Source of the DNA: Herbaspirillum sp. GW103
GTDB taxonomy: Bacteria; Pseudomonadota; Gammaproteobacteria; Burkholderiales; Burkholderiaceae_D
Direction: 5' to 3'
DNA: 64,000 bases
Assembly: GCF_000261365.1 (NCBI RefSeq)
Contig: NZ_AJVC01000003.1
Span: 186,001-250,000 of the forward strand
The notes under the pieces are model-generated. The model was not told the DNA's origin and ran no database searches. It worked only from the letters and a program-made list of their open reading frames with translations. A program made the translations under genes and the position numbers. Shown in pieces: positions 1 through 8,598 of this stretch (position 1 is its first letter; the number at the start of each line of letters is the position of its first letter).

Positions 1-2
1 CG

Positions 3-128
3 CGCGTACTGGAGGGGGAACTGGATCATCGCGACGGCGTGCTCAGCAAGGCCGAACGCGCCGCCGGCAAGACCATGATGGTGTGCGTCTCCGGCTGCAA
101 GGGACAGCGCCTGGTGCTGGATCTCTAG
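3..128 (+). CDS. C-terminal end of a PDR/VanB-family oxidoreductase (partial)
   Basis: Only the last 41 codons are inside the window; the 5' part lies upstream. The readable tail contains an RVLEGELDHRDGVLSKAER stretch and ends LVLDL, which is the typical end of the C-terminal [2Fe-2S] ferredoxin domain of phthalate-dioxygenase-reductase/VanB-type proteins. Those proteins pass electrons from NAD(P)H through FMN to a Rieske oxygenase. The Cys in MVCVSGC fits the last cluster ligand. A strong terminator follows within 20 bp, so this is the last gene of its transcript. The family call rests on a short tail and is moderately secure. Confidence 0.6.
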   Translation, partial: RVLEGELDHRDGVLSKAERAAGKTMMVCVSGCKGQRLVLDL

Positions 129-146
129 CCGTTTTCGCGCAAGACC

Positions 147-177
147 ATGCCCGTGCCCAGGCACCGGGCATTTTTTT
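147..177 (+). terminator. Rho-independent terminator after the VanB-type gene
   Basis: A GC-rich hairpin (ATGCCCG...CGGGCAT) is followed by seven T residues, 19 bp after the stop codon at 126-128. Confidence 0.85.
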
Positions 178-384
178 GAGCCTGAAAAATTTTTGGAACG
201 GCGATCCATAGGTAAAACAAATATCACCGGACCCGGACCACCCGGCAAGCCTGCGCCGCCCGCTGACCATGCAGCGGCGGCCTTGCCGGCAGAAGTCACC
301 TTTCCTGCGCACGGGGCACAGGGGAGCAGTGAGTGAATGCGGCCTGGCCGCGTGTTTGGACTTTATTCGTTGAAGGGGAGTTTG

Positions 385-1470
385 ATGAAGAAGTTAATGA
401 TGGCCGCAGTGGCTTCCTGCCTGTCGGCAGGTGCCTTTGCGCAGAGCAGCGTGACCATCTACGGCAGCCTTGATGCTGGCGTAGCCTATATCAACAACCT
501 CAATGGCGGCTCGGTATCGCGCCTGGACCAGGGCACCATGCAGCCGGACCGCATCGGTTTTCGCGGGACCGAGGATCTGGGTGGCAACCTGAAGGCCATC
601 TTCCAGCTCGAAGCGGGCTTCTACACCGATACCGGTGCCACGCCCAATTCGTCCAAGCTGTTCAACCGCTACAGCACCATCGGCCTGTCCGGTGACTTTG
701 GCGCGGTGACCCTGGGCCACATGCCCGACGTGGTATTCGACTATGTGGGCAAGCTCTCCAACGGTTTCCAGCTGACCAACTGGTACCTGTTCCATCCGGG
801 CAATCTGGATAGCCTGGCCAACACCTACCAGTTCGACAATGCGGTGCGCTATACCTCGCCGACCCTGGGCGGATTCCAGGGAAGCCTGATGTACGGCTTT
901 GGCGAAGTGGCGGGTGACAGCAGCAATGGTCGCAATGTCAGTGCCGGCGGCACCTACACCAATGGTCCGTTGCGCGCGGCGCTGGCCTATTCCAAGCTGA
1001 ACAACCGCGCTGCCGGTTTTGCCGGGACCTTCCTCACCAGCGTGGGGCTGGGCAATGCGGCGACGGTCTTCAACAGTCTGACCACGACGGCCGCCGGCCT
1101 GGGCTACACCATCGGCAGCGTCCGCCTGAACACGTCCTACACCCAGGTCAAGCTGGCCCTGCCCAGCGGTGCCACGCCCAAGCAGAAGAACCTGGATCTG
1201 GGGGCGGCCTGGCGCTATGCGACGCTCGACACCATCAACTTCGGCTACGGACTCTCCAAGCTGGAAGGCGCGCGCTGGAACACCTTGAGCCTGTCGCACG
1301 TGCATGAGTTCTCCAAGCGTACCCAGTGGTATGTGCAGGCGGCTTACCAGCGTGCCGGCGGCGATGCGCGCTTTGCCGTCATGAACGGTACCGGTGCAGG
1401 TGGCGCCACCGGCGTCTCCGGTGGGCGCAGTCAGCTGGTGACCACCATCGGCATGCACCACTCGTTCTGA
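385..1470 (+). CDS. Gram-negative outer-membrane porin
   Basis: This is a 361-residue general diffusion porin of the Burkholderiales OmpC-like type (Porin_4). The chosen ATG follows AAGGGGAG and gives a signal peptide with two lysines, a hydrophobic core and an AFA-QSS cleavage site; an upstream in-frame start would spoil it. The mature protein begins with the family hallmark SSVTIYGSLDAG, contains RIGFRGTEDLG and FQLEAGF turns, and ends in HHSF with the C-terminal Phe needed for BAM-dependent assembly. It would sit as a trimer in the outer membrane. It stands alone between two terminators. Substrate preference cannot be read from the sequence. Confidence 0.93.
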   Translation: MKKLMMAAVASCLSAGAFAQSSVTIYGSLDAGVAYINNLNGGSVSRLDQGTMQPDRIGFRGTEDLGGNLKAIFQLEAGFYTDTGATPNSSKLFNRYSTIGLSGDFGAVTLGHMPDVVFDYVGKLSNGFQLTNWYLFHPGNLDSLANTYQFDNAVRYTSPTLGGFQGSLMYGFGEVAGDSSNGRNVSAGGTYTNGPLRAALAYSKLNNRAAGFAGTFLTSVGLGNAATVFNSLTTTAAGLGYTIGSVRLNTSYTQVKLALPSGATPKQKNLDLGAAWRYATLDTINFGYGLSKLEGARWNTLSLSHVHEFSKRTQWYVQAAYQRAGGDARFAVMNGTGAGGATGVSGGRSQLVTTIGMHHSF

Positions 1471-1589
1471 AGATCTGAGGATCTGAGGTTCGCATGAGGT
1501 CCTCTTGCGAGGGCCAGCTTTACCTTCTGTGAACAGTCTTGTCTTGCGTGCGCCCATTCTGGAGCGGATGGGCGCTTCGTAGTGCCTTG

Positions 1590-1620
1590 GGCGGGGAAGT
1601 GCTCTTCTCCGCCTTTTTTT
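1590..1620 (+). terminator. Rho-independent terminator downstream of the porin
   Basis: A 10-bp stem (GGCGGGGAAG/CTTCTCCGCC, one G-T wobble) with a four-base loop is followed by seven T residues. It lies between the porin and the chemoreceptor and so separates their transcription. Confidence 0.85.
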
Positions 1621-1692
1621 GTCCAGACCGAATTCATTGCCGGGCGGCATCCTTGCAGGTCCGCCGGCATTCTTGCGTTGCGGAGAAACTTC

Positions 1693-3351
1693 ATGATTGC
1701 ACAACTGAAACTGGGCGCGCGCCTGGCGCTGGGCTTCGGCCTGGTGCTGGCGCTGCTGGCGGGCATCACGGCCCTGGCCATCGCCAGTCTGTCCACCTTG
1801 CACCAGGATACGCGCCGGATCGTCGAGGACCGGTATCCGCAGGTCCTGCTGGCCAATGACGTGCTCCTGCGCATCAGCGAAAACGCCAGCGCCATGCGCA
1901 ACCTGCTGCTGCTGGATGACCATCAGAAACTGACCGAGGAGATTGCGCGCATCGCCAGCGGCGAAGCGGCCATCACGGCCACGCTGGACCAGCTGCAGGC
2001 GCGCCTGTCCAGCGAGCAGGGGCGCAAGTCCTTTGCCGAGATCGTGGCCTTGCGTGGCAAGTATCAGCAGGGGCAGCAGCGCTTCCTGCAACTGGCCTCC
2101 ACCGGTGCCACCATGGACGCCTCCGAATTGCTGCTGACCACCTTGCGCCAGGATCAGGAGAACACTATTGCGCGCCTGAAGGGCTATATCGCCGTCGGCA
2201 CCCGGATGATGGAGCGCAGCGGTGAAGAAGCCGCTGCGCAATATCACCAGAAGACCCGCATCATGCTGGGCATCGCCCTGCTGGCAGTGCTTGTCGGCGG
2301 CGGGTTTGCCTGGTGGATCACGCGTTCCATCACGCGCCCGGTACGACACGCGGTCGAGGTCGCGCAGCAGGTGGCCTGCGGCAACCTGGCCAGTCCTATC
2401 GAACCGGGCAAGAGCGACGAGATCGGCCAGTTGCTGGAGGCGCTGCGGCAGATGAACGGGAGCCTGACCGATATCGTCGGAGAGCTGCGTCATGGTGCCG
2501 AGACCATTGCCACCGCTTCGTCCGAAATTGCCGGCGGCAATCTTGACCTCTCCGCGCGCACCGAGCAGCAGGCAGGATCGCTGGAGGAGACGGCTGCGGC
2601 AATGGAAGAGCTCACCTCCACCGTGCGCCAGAACGCCGACAACGCCCGGGCCGCCAACGAGCTCGCGGCGGAAGCCTCGGCAGTGGCTTCACGCAGTGGC
2701 GCGGTGGTGCAGCAGGTCGTGGCGACCATGGCCGGCATCAGCCTGGCCTCGCGCCGTATCGTGGACATCATCGGCGTGATCGATGGCATTGCCTTCCAGA
2801 CCAACATCCTCGCCCTCAATGCCGCAGTGGAAGCGGCACGTGCCGGTGAGCAGGGCCGGGGATTTGCGGTGGTCGCCTCCGAGGTGCGTTCGCTGGCCCA
2901 GCGTTCAGCCGGCGCCGCCAAAGAAATCAAGGCGCTCATCGATGACTCCGTGACGCAGGTCGATGCCGGCGCACGCTTGGTGGAGCAGGCGGGATCAACG
3001 ATGGAAGAAGTGGTGGGCAGCGTGCGGCGGGTCTCGCACATCGTCGGCGAGATCAGCGAGGCCACGCAGGAACAGCGGACCGGCATCGAGCAGGTCAACC
3101 AGGCCATCACGCACATGGATGAAACCACCCAGCAGAATGCCGCGCTGGTGGAGCAGGTGGCCGCCGCTGCGCAATCCTTGCAGGATCAGTCGCAGCGGCT
3201 GCGCGAACTGGTGGGCGTGTTCCGGCTATCCGGGGCGCAGCCGCAGGCAGCTACTCAGGCAACCGAACTGGCAGGCGCGCTCGCTGTCTTGCCGCGATAC
3301 AGTACCAGCGTGGCGATCAGCCCGCAGATGGCGGCAAAGCTCATCCAGTAA
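1693..3351 (+). CDS. Methyl-accepting chemotaxis protein
   Basis: A 552-residue inner-membrane chemoreceptor. The order is a first transmembrane helix (about residues 9-31), a helical four-helix-bundle sensor domain of roughly 160 residues, a second transmembrane helix (about 190-212), a HAMP domain beginning at the [16 protein letters not shown] stretch, and a cytoplasmic signalling domain. The domain contains the invariant hairpin tip [21 protein letters not shown] that binds CheA and CheW, and [21 protein letters not shown] methylation helices. The Tar-like sensor size fits a 4HB_MCP. GGAG before the second ATG decides the start. The ligand is unknown. Its last 97 bp overlap the 3' end of the convergent transporter gene. 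Confidence 0.93.
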   Translation: MIAQLKLGARLALGFGLVLALLAGITALAIASLSTLHQDTRRIVEDRYPQVLLANDVLLRISENASAMRNLLLLDDHQKLTEEIARIASGEAAITATLDQLQARLSSEQGRKSFAEIVALRGKYQQGQQRFLQLASTGATMDASELLLTTLRQDQENTIARLKGYIAVGTRMMERSGEEAAAQYHQKTRIMLGIALLAVLVGGGFAWWITRSITRPVRHAVEVAQQVACGNLASPIEPGKSDEIGQLLEALRQMNGSLTDIVGELRHGAETIATASSEIAGGNLDLSARTEQQAGSLEETAAAMEELTSTVRQNADNARAANELAAEASAVASRSGAVVQQVVATMAGISLASRRIVDIIGVIDGIAFQTNILALNAAVEAARAGEQGRGFAVVASEVRSLAQRSAGAAKEIKALIDDSVTQVDAGARLVEQAGSTMEEVVGSVRRVSHIVGEISEATQEQRTGIEQVNQAITHMDETTQQNAALVEQVAAAAQSLQDQSQRLRELVGVFRLSGAQPQAATQATELAGALAVLPRYSTSVAISPQMAAKLIQ

Positions 3352-4553
3352 CCGGGCGCGGCCTTGTCACCGGAGGTCTGGATCAGCCAGGTCGAGACCA
3401 GCGGCGTGAAGCCGCCGAAAATCGCGGTAGCCAGGCTGTAGGCCAGCGAGAAGCCGACCGTGCGCACGTGCGCCGGCATCACTTCGGTCAACGCCACGAC
3501 CGCCGCGCCGTTGTAGCTGGCGTAGAGGAAGGACAGCCACAGCTCGGTGATCAGGAGGTGCTTGAAGCTGATATCCGACACCAGCCAGGACATCACCGGA
3601 TAGGCCGTCAGCAAGGTCAGCAGCGTAAAGGCCACCAGCACCGGACGGCGTCCCACCCGATCGGAGAGCGCGCCCATGACCGGCAGCCAGCAGAAGTTGG
3701 ACAGACCCACGCAGAAGGTCACGACAAGACTGTCGGCGGCCGACAACTTGAGCACGTTCTTGCCGAAGGTCGGCGTGTACACCGTGATGAGGTAGAACGA
3801 CACGGTGGTCATCACCACCATCATCATGCCGGCCACCACGATCTTCCAGTTCTGCGCGATGGAGTGCATGATCTCGCCGAAGCCGGGATGACGCTTGCGC
3901 GCCAGGAATTCCTCGGTCTCCTGCAGCGAACGGCGGATGACGAAGATGGCCGGCACGATCATGCAGCCGATGATGAAGGGGATGCGCCAGCCCCATTGGC
4001 TGATCTGCGCGGGCGACAGCCACTGGCTGACCAGATAGCCGATCAGCGCCGAAGCCATGATGGCGGCCTGCTGGCTGGCCGACTGCCAGCTCACGTAAAA
4101 GCCCTTGTTGCCGGGTGTGGCCATCTCGGCCAGGTAGACCGACACTCCTCCCAGTTCCACTCCCGCCGAGAAGCCCTGCAGCAGGCGCCCCGTCAGCACC
4201 AGGATCGGGGCGGCCACGCCGATGGTGGCATAGCCGGGCACGAAGGCGATCAGCAGGGTGCCGAGGGCCATGATGGCCAGCGTCACGATGAGCCCCTGGC
4301 GGCGACCCACGCGATCGATGTAGCTGCCCAGGATGATGGCGCCCAGGGGACGCATCAGGAAGCCCGCACCGAAGGTACCGAAGGTCAGGATCAGCGAGAC
4401 GAACTCGTTATCCGACGGGAAGAAGGTCCTGGAGATGTAGCTGGCATAGAAGCCATACAGGAAGAAGTCGAACATCTCCAGGAAGTTGCCGCTGGTCACG
4501 CGCAGGACGGTGGACAGCTTGGAGTGCTTGGCGTTTTTGGTTGTTATGTTCAT
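3255..4553 (-). CDS. MHS-family MFS transporter (citrate/tricarballylate-proton symporter type)
   Basis: A 432-residue, 12-helix inner-membrane permease. The motifs [15 protein letters not shown], the loop 2-3 signature SYIDRVGRR and [13 protein letters not shown] place it in the metabolite:H+ symporter group that includes CitA/CitH and TcuC. These carry di- and tricarboxylates with protons. It lies 57 bp downstream of the orphan ModA-like binding protein gene on the same strand, so the two are probably co-transcribed under the divergent LysR gene. The stop codon at 3255-3257 lies inside the convergent chemoreceptor gene. The exact substrate is an inference from family membership. Confidence 0.85.
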   Translation of the reverse strand: MNITTKNAKHSKLSTVLRVTSGNFLEMFDFFLYGFYASYISRTFFPSDNEFVSLILTFGTFGAGFLMRPLGAIILGSYIDRVGRRQGLIVTLAIMALGTLLIAFVPGYATIGVAAPILVLTGRLLQGFSAGVELGGVSVYLAEMATPGNKGFYVSWQSASQQAAIMASALIGYLVSQWLSPAQISQWGWRIPFIIGCMIVPAIFVIRRSLQETEEFLARKRHPGFGEIMHSIAQNWKIVVAGMMMVVMTTVSFYLITVYTPTFGKNVLKLSAADSLVVTFCVGLSNFCWLPVMGALSDRVGRRPVLVAFTLLTLLTAYPVMSWLVSDISFKHLLITELWLSFLYASYNGAAVVALTEVMPAHVRTVGFSLAYSLATAIFGGFTPLVSTWLIQTSGDKAAPGYWMSFAAICGLIATLVLYRGKTASAPASSVA

Positions 4554-4610
4554 GTCGGTGTCTCTCTTTCTCTCTCTGGCGCAGTTGTTGAGCGCGTTCC
4601 TTCACTTTTG

Positions 4611-5417
4611 TCAGTGCGCGGCCGGATCCAGGCCCGACGCCTTGATCGCATCGACAGCCTCGGGTGAGGCGAGGAAGTCCAGCAGTTCCCGGGCCGCCTT
4701 GGCCTCCTGCGTGCCGACCACGACACCGGCGGAGAAGGGGGTGATCTGCTGGGCGCTCTCGGGGATGGGGCCGATGATGTCGATGCCCTTGACCGGCTTC
4801 AATTCGGAGATCTGCTGCAGACCGACTTCGGCCTCGCCCCGGGCGACCACTTCACCGACCGGTTCGGCCGGGATCATGCGACCCTTGTAGGCCATCTGCT
4901 GGTCGATACCCAGACGCTTGAAGAGCCTGGTGGAGAGGAACACGCCACTGGCGCTGTCCGAATAGACCACCGAGTGCGCGGTGAGCAAGGTGCGTTTGAA
5001 GGCGTCAAGGGTGGAAATATCCGGCCTGGGGGTGCCAGCCTTGACCGCCAGGCCGATGCGCGAGAGCGCCAGCAGCTTGTGCTCGGACCTGGAGACCTTG
5101 CCCTCTGCCACCAGCTTGTCCAGCGCGTCGCCCACCATGATCACCACATCGATGTGTTCGCCGCGCTGCAGGCGGTTGGGGATGGCCTGCGGCGTCTGTC
5201 CCATGGAGGGCCCCCAGCCGGAGATGAGCTTGTGGCCGGTCTTCTTTTCGAAGACCGGCGCCAGCGCCTTGTAGGCCGCCGCGAAACCGCCCGAGCTGAC
5301 CACGTGGATATCGGCGGCGGCAGCCAGCGTGCTGACTGCGCCCAGGGCCAGCGTCAGCACGCTGCGGTGGAAAAGAGACGTGCGCAAGCTGCGCGCAGGG
5401 TGCTTCAAACGGATCAT
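4611..5417 (-). CDS. ModA-like periplasmic substrate-binding protein without an ABC partner
   Basis: A 268-residue exported protein. The ATG at 5417 follows CAGGAG and gives an Arg-rich n-region, a hydrophobic core and an ALAAAAD-like cleavage region. The mature part (IHVVSSGGFAAAYKALAPVFEKKTG at its start, QQISELKPV near the end) has the two-lobed fold of the molybdate-type binding protein family. No ABC permease or ATPase is nearby; the next gene is an MFS permease. Such ModA-like proteins beside LysR genes usually bind organic anions rather than molybdate, but that is inference. Transcription probably starts in the 109-bp gap shared with the LysR gene. Confidence 0.8.
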   Translation of the reverse strand: MIRLKHPARSLRTSLFHRSVLTLALGAVSTLAAAADIHVVSSGGFAAAYKALAPVFEKKTGHKLISGWGPSMGQTPQAIPNRLQRGEHIDVVIMVGDALDKLVAEGKVSRSEHKLLALSRIGLAVKAGTPRPDISTLDAFKRTLLTAHSVVYSDSASGVFLSTRLFKRLGIDQQMAYKGRMIPAEPVGEVVARGEAEVGLQQISELKPVKGIDIIGPIPESAQQITPFSAGVVVGTQEAKAARELLDFLASPEAVDAIKASGLDPAAH

Positions 5418-5494
5418 GCGGATCTCCTGTGAGTGTTTTATCTTGCTGTAATGGGGAGCGAGACCCGGCAGTTTGCGTAGTATCCTTTGAAAAG

Positions 5495-5508
5495 TTAATT
5501 GCAATTAA
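5495..5508. promoter_or_regulatory. Perfect 14-bp palindrome, candidate LysR operator
   Basis: TTAATTGCAATTAA lies in the divergent gap between the ModA-like gene (start 5417) and the LysR gene (start 5527). It is AT-rich in a GC-rich genome and its position fits a LysR-type operator controlling both directions. Confidence 0.6.
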
Positions 5509-5526
5509 TCTTGGGATTGATAAAAA

Positions 5527-6435
5527 ATGCGCATCAATATCGAGACAGCGGAATTACAGGCCTTCCTCGCCGTGGCGCGGCAGTCGAGCTTTCGCGCGGC
5601 GGCCGAGGGTCTGTTCATCACGGCGCCGGCGCTGAGCCGTCGCATCGAGAATCTGGAGCAGGCCTTGCAGGAAAGACTGTTCGACCGCACCACGCGGCGT
5701 GTCTCGCTCACGCCTGCGGGCGAGCTGTTCCTGGTGCATGCCCAGGCCGTGATGGAAGAGCTCGAGTTGGCCGTCAAGAGCGTCGAGCAGGGTATGGCGC
5801 ATCGGCGCGAACACGTGACGGTGGCCTGCGTCCCCTCGGTGGCCAACAATCTGCTGCCGCAGGTCTTGAAGCCGTATGCGCGCAGCCATGCCAAGGTGCG
5901 GGTGCGCATCATTGATGAAAGTGCGGCGGACGTACTGGAGAGCGTACGCAAGGGCGAGGCTGATTTCGGCGTGAATTTCATCGGTGCGCAGCAAGCCGAG
6001 ATCGATTTCGAGGAATTGACGCGCGAGCGCTACCTGGCCGTGATGCCGGCCCATCATCCGCTGGCCGCGCAGAGTACTTTGCACTGGAAATCGTTGGCGG
6101 GGGAGAAGCTGGTGTCGGTGTCCTCCAGCAGCGGCAACCGCAGCCTGATCGACAATGCCTTTGCGCGGGTGCCGCAGCGGCCGGTGATCCAGTACGAGAC
6201 CAATCACGTGGCCGGTGCCATCAGCCTGGTGGCTGCCGGTCTGGGCGTGGCGCTGCTGCCGGAGCTGGCCATTCGCAATGCGCCGTACAAGGGCATCGTG
6301 GCGCGCCCCGTCACCAGCCCGGTGTTGAGCCGCGCGATGGGGCTCATTACCTTGAAGGGGCGCGTGCTGAAACCGGCTGCGGCAACGCTGGCGCAAGCCT
6401 TGCGGGAAGCCATGGCCGGCAAGGGCCGGAAATGA
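5527..6435 (+). CDS. LysR-family transcriptional regulator
   Basis: A 302-residue LysR-type regulator. Residues 1-65 form the winged HTH (ELQAFLAVARQSSFRAAAE, then PALSRRIENLEQALQERLFDRTTRRVSLTPAG). Residues about 90-295 form the effector-binding domain. It is divergent from the ModA-like protein and MHS transporter genes and separated from them by a gap with a 14-bp palindrome, so the likely role is control of that uptake operon by its organic-acid substrate. The effector is not readable from the sequence. Confidence 0.9.
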   Translation: MRINIETAELQAFLAVARQSSFRAAAEGLFITAPALSRRIENLEQALQERLFDRTTRRVSLTPAGELFLVHAQAVMEELELAVKSVEQGMAHRREHVTVACVPSVANNLLPQVLKPYARSHAKVRVRIIDESAADVLESVRKGEADFGVNFIGAQQAEIDFEELTRERYLAVMPAHHPLAAQSTLHWKSLAGEKLVSVSSSSGNRSLIDNAFARVPQRPVIQYETNHVAGAISLVAAGLGVALLPELAIRNAPYKGIVARPVTSPVLSRAMGLITLKGRVLKPAAATLAQALREAMAGKGRK

Positions 6436-6520
6436 TTTCCGGGCTCTGCAGCTTGCCTAAATTTTGTGCGGTTTATTGGGAGGGCAGGCGGGGACGGCAC
6501 TTGCGTGGGGTGAAAGGAGC

Positions 6521-6541
6521 TTATCCACAAGTTTATGCACA
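6521..6541 (+). promoter_or_regulatory. Two DnaA-box sequences in tandem
   Basis: TTATCCACA (6521-6529) and TTATGCACA (6533-6541) both match the DnaA-box consensus TTATNCACA exactly, in the same orientation and 12 bp apart. They lie 86 bp downstream of the LysR stop codon. No dnaA, parA or rpmH gene is nearby, so this is not the standard oriC setting. Confidence 0.45.
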
Positions 6542-6619
6542 TAAAACGGGGATAAGTTTCCAGCGCTGGCGCGGTTTCTGGGGAGGTTGCGCAAATTATT
6601 TGCAAAACTGTTGGCCATA

Positions 6620-6649
6620 AAAAAGGCCCTCGCAAGCGAGGGCCTTTTT
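6620..6649 (+). terminator. Bidirectional Rho-independent terminator after the LysR gene
   Basis: A 14-bp perfect stem (AAAAAGGCCCTCGC and its complement) has a two-base loop and T-runs on both sides. Confidence 0.85.
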
Positions 6650-6881
6650 GTGGATGTTCTTTGCCATTCCGGCTGTGTCTGATGCCGTTTTGCGATTCCC
6701 GCAGCTCGTCGAAAAATGGCTTCCTGCGCTATGACGAGGGACGCTGCTGCAGCGGTCTTTTTTCGAAGAGGGGGCGATTATATAGCCATGGGCGGAAAAA
6801 TGATACTGCTCGATTGAGAAAATTATTTTCCGTTGGGCAGGGGGCGGATCTTCACGAACGAAAGGAGCGCCGGCTTCGTAC
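6650..6881. other. Gene-poor stretch left of the island repeat
   Basis: No convincing gene is seen. Short open frames on both strands lack ribosome sites and family features. The stretch joins ordinary chromosome on the left to the partial island repeat on the right and may be the scar of an older deleted element. Confidence 0.4.
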
Positions 6882-7057
6882 ATTGGGTGGGGAAGAGATA
6901 CTGTCAAAAATGACGGTATCAATCGTGGATGTCATGCGATGCCCCTGTACGGACGCGGACCACAAAACAAAAAGCCCGCCATGTCATCAGACACGCGGGC
7001 TTTAAAACATCTAGCGACTTCATTGAGTAATCATCTGGTGCGGGAGCCGGAATCGAA
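6882..7057. repeat. Left copy of a ~170-bp direct repeat (integrase upstream region plus tRNA 3' end)
   Basis: This stretch is an imperfect copy of 18206-18377 in the same orientation. It contains the same items in the same order: an ATTGGGT-GGGA block, the inverted TACCGTCA/TGACGGTA pair, a terminator hairpin with GCCCGC/GCGGGC arms, and the end of tRNA-Leu (CGGGAGCCGGAATCGAA). In the right copy the integrase gene begins at once beyond this block. In the left copy no integrase follows and the similarity stops at that point. Confidence 0.85.
7041..7057. other. attL core of the tRNA-Leu island
   Basis: CGGGAGCCGGAATCGAA is identical to 18361-18377 inside the 3' end of tRNA-Leu and then diverges (AAG here, CCG in the intact tRNA). 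It marks the left junction of the 11,320-bp island. Confidence 0.8.
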
Positions 7058-7110
7058 AAGTGCTTTAAAAGCCTCTGAGCATCAATGTTTGTTGTTGGTC
7101 GCGATCGAAT

Positions 7111-7131
7111 ATACCGTCAAAAGTACCGACA
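7111..7131 (+). promoter_or_regulatory. Direct pair of TACCGTCA-like elements inside the left end
   Basis: ATACCGTCA (7111-7119) and GTACCGACA (7123-7131) lie 54 bp inside attL. The same octamer occurs three times in front of the integrase at the other end, so this may be an arm-type or AlpA/Xis binding site. Confidence 0.5.
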
Positions 7132-7250
7132 AATCTGAAGATGCGTAAAACCACAGCTATCCTTCAAAGGCGTTGCCTTTAAGAACTTGCTTTTGGTAGC
7201 CTATCTTAGATTGCATTTTCTCTAAAAGCTAACCGCCTAATGATTTCCAA

Positions 7251-8015
7251 ATGCTTCAGACAGTATTTCCTATCCCAGAGCCTCTCGCCCATCGGTATGC
7301 GCCGTTCAAGCTACAGTGCGCCAAATTGTTGGCTGACTTGACCGCTTGCTATCGCTTTTATAAAGATGGTGCAGATTCTCTTGATTTTTTGCAAGACGTC
7401 ATTGTTCCCATCGATATGAAAAATGATGTGAATGTCGACGATCCCATTGAGATTTTCAGGCATTACCTTACGGAAGAAGATCGCGGGAGAGATGACGAGA
7501 TGCTCAATCTTTCACTCTTGGGTCCGATCATTATCGGGACAGTTTATTGCCGGAGAGCATTATTTGCAGGTGATAAAGGGTTTCTTGTCCTGGCGTCGTC
7601 CTATTTGAGAGAGGGGAGTTATTGGTGCGGCGTCGCACGAGGCTCACTTGGGTTGGAGAAGGCAATTTCCGACGCTTTCAGTAGGGCCAGTGCGGAAGCC
7701 TATAGCTCTGCGACAAGGATGCTGGGACAAGCAGGTGCTCGCAGCAAAAACGAGAAAAGGGAACTCGTCAAGAAATTTGCCTTTGATGAAGTAAGAAAGC
7801 GCATGCGTCCGGGAGGTTGGCAGGCCATGAGTCATGCTGTTTTAGCCGTTCAAGATGATGTCATTGCATACTCTGCACAGGTCGGTTACCCGTTAAAGAA
7901 ACCAGAGCCGAAGAATGAAAGTGAGAATGAGGTGCATCGTACATTGGCCAAGTGGTTGTCAGAAATGCCGGATGCCAAACAAATATTTCAATTTGGAAAT
8001 GGGGGCAATAAATAG
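7251..8015 (+). CDS. Hypothetical island protein, 254 residues
   Basis: I do not recognise this family. The protein is soluble, with no signal peptide or membrane segment. It has an acidic N-terminal third, a middle part with LREGSYWCGVARGSLGLEKA and a Lys/Glu-rich helix around residues 160-185. It is the outermost gene at the left end of the island and ends 20 bp before a strong terminator, so it is a single-gene transcript. The ribosome site before the ATG is weak. Codon use is AT-richer than that of the core genes. Position at the tip of a satellite-type island next to known defence genes makes a cargo role plausible, but no function is assigned. Confidence 0.7.
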   Translation: MLQTVFPIPEPLAHRYAPFKLQCAKLLADLTACYRFYKDGADSLDFLQDVIVPIDMKNDVNVDDPIEIFRHYLTEEDRGRDDEMLNLSLLGPIIIGTVYCRRALFAGDKGFLVLASSYLREGSYWCGVARGSLGLEKAISDAFSRASAEAYSSATRMLGQAGARSKNEKRELVKKFAFDEVRKRMRPGGWQAMSHAVLAVQDDVIAYSAQVGYPLKKPEPKNESENEVHRTLAKWLSEMPDAKQIFQFGNGGNK

Positions 8016-8033
8016 CCTCTGGGCCATTGCACT

Positions 8034-8059
8034 AAGCCGAGCCATGCTCGGCTTTTTTT
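8034..8059 (+). terminator. Rho-independent terminator
   Basis: A 9-bp stem AAGCCGAGC/GCTCGGCTT with a three-base loop is followed by seven T residues, downstream of the 254-residue protein gene. Confidence 0.9.
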
Positions 8060-8076
8060 ATGTCTTAAATAAAGTT

Positions 8077-8098
8077 CACCGTCTGCCGGTAGACGGTG
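8077..8098. promoter_or_regulatory. Inverted repeat upstream of the AlpA-type gene
   Basis: CACCGTCT-GCCGGT-AGACGGTG is an 8-bp perfect inverted repeat about 80 bp before the alpA start. It contains the CCGTC core seen in the integrase-region repeats and may be an operator for AlpA or the island repressor. Confidence 0.45.
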
Positions 8099-8176
8099 TA
8101 GTTTGCCCCGCTGAAAATTTCTAAACTGCGTTCATCAGTTCCAACCACCACTCAACACAACTCAAGGAGTGTATTG

Positions 8177-8392
8177 ATGAGCGATCCGCCCTTAGTCCGC
8201 AACCAGATCATCCGGCTCAACCGACTCCAGGAAAAGACGGGAATCTCGCGTAGCACCGTTTATAACAAGCTCAACCCGAACAGCAAATATTTCGATAGTG
8301 ACTTTCCGAAGCCGGTCCGACTAGGCCCCGCTTCGGTCGGTTGGATCGAAGCGGATGTGGATGTCTGGCTTGCCAGCAGGAAGCCGGCATAA
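8177..8392 (+). CDS. alpA: AlpA-family transcriptional regulator / excisionase
   Basis: A 71-residue DNA-binding protein. It contains LNRLQEKTGISRSTVYNKL, the helix-turn-helix of the AlpA/MerR-like excisionase family, followed by FPKPVRLGPASVGWIEADV and a terminal DVWLASR. That matches the Phe-Pro-x-Pro...Trp-x-x-x-Glu-Val-x-x-Trp pattern of AlpA. AAGGAGT seven bases before the ATG at 8177 decides the start. In P4-like islands AlpA proteins activate the integrase promoter and act as directionality factors, so this is the likely excision switch for the element. Confidence 0.88.
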   Translation: MSDPPLVRNQIIRLNRLQEKTGISRSTVYNKLNPNSKYFDSDFPKPVRLGPASVGWIEADVDVWLASRKPA

Positions 8393-8598
8393 AGGAGTTG
8401 GTTTTTCGAGATTGACAGAAACCCATATCTTTAACTCGTCTTTCATCGTGCAGTTGCGCAAGACCTACGAAGCAGTAGAGCAGTACAGGCGAGCAGATTG
8501 GCGATGAGCACTTAAGCCTGCGGGCCGAGTTTTCCTGCGACATCAATTGATCCCTCGTCGGCTGCATGCTTCATGCGGCTGCGGGGCTGATATGCCGT

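Noticed and set aside
394..2493. Very long open frame on the minus strand (about 700 codons)
   Set aside because: It is the complement of the porin and chemoreceptor genes, has no ribosome site and has a Gln/Gly/His-rich composition typical of antisense frames in GC-rich DNA.
3468..4667. 399-codon plus-strand frame opposite the MHS transporter
   Set aside because: His/Gln-rich antisense composition; the opposite strand encodes a clear 12-helix permease.
6521..6541. Chromosomal replication origin
   Set aside because: Only two DnaA boxes, no AT-rich unwinding element and no dnaA/rpmH/parAB nearby.
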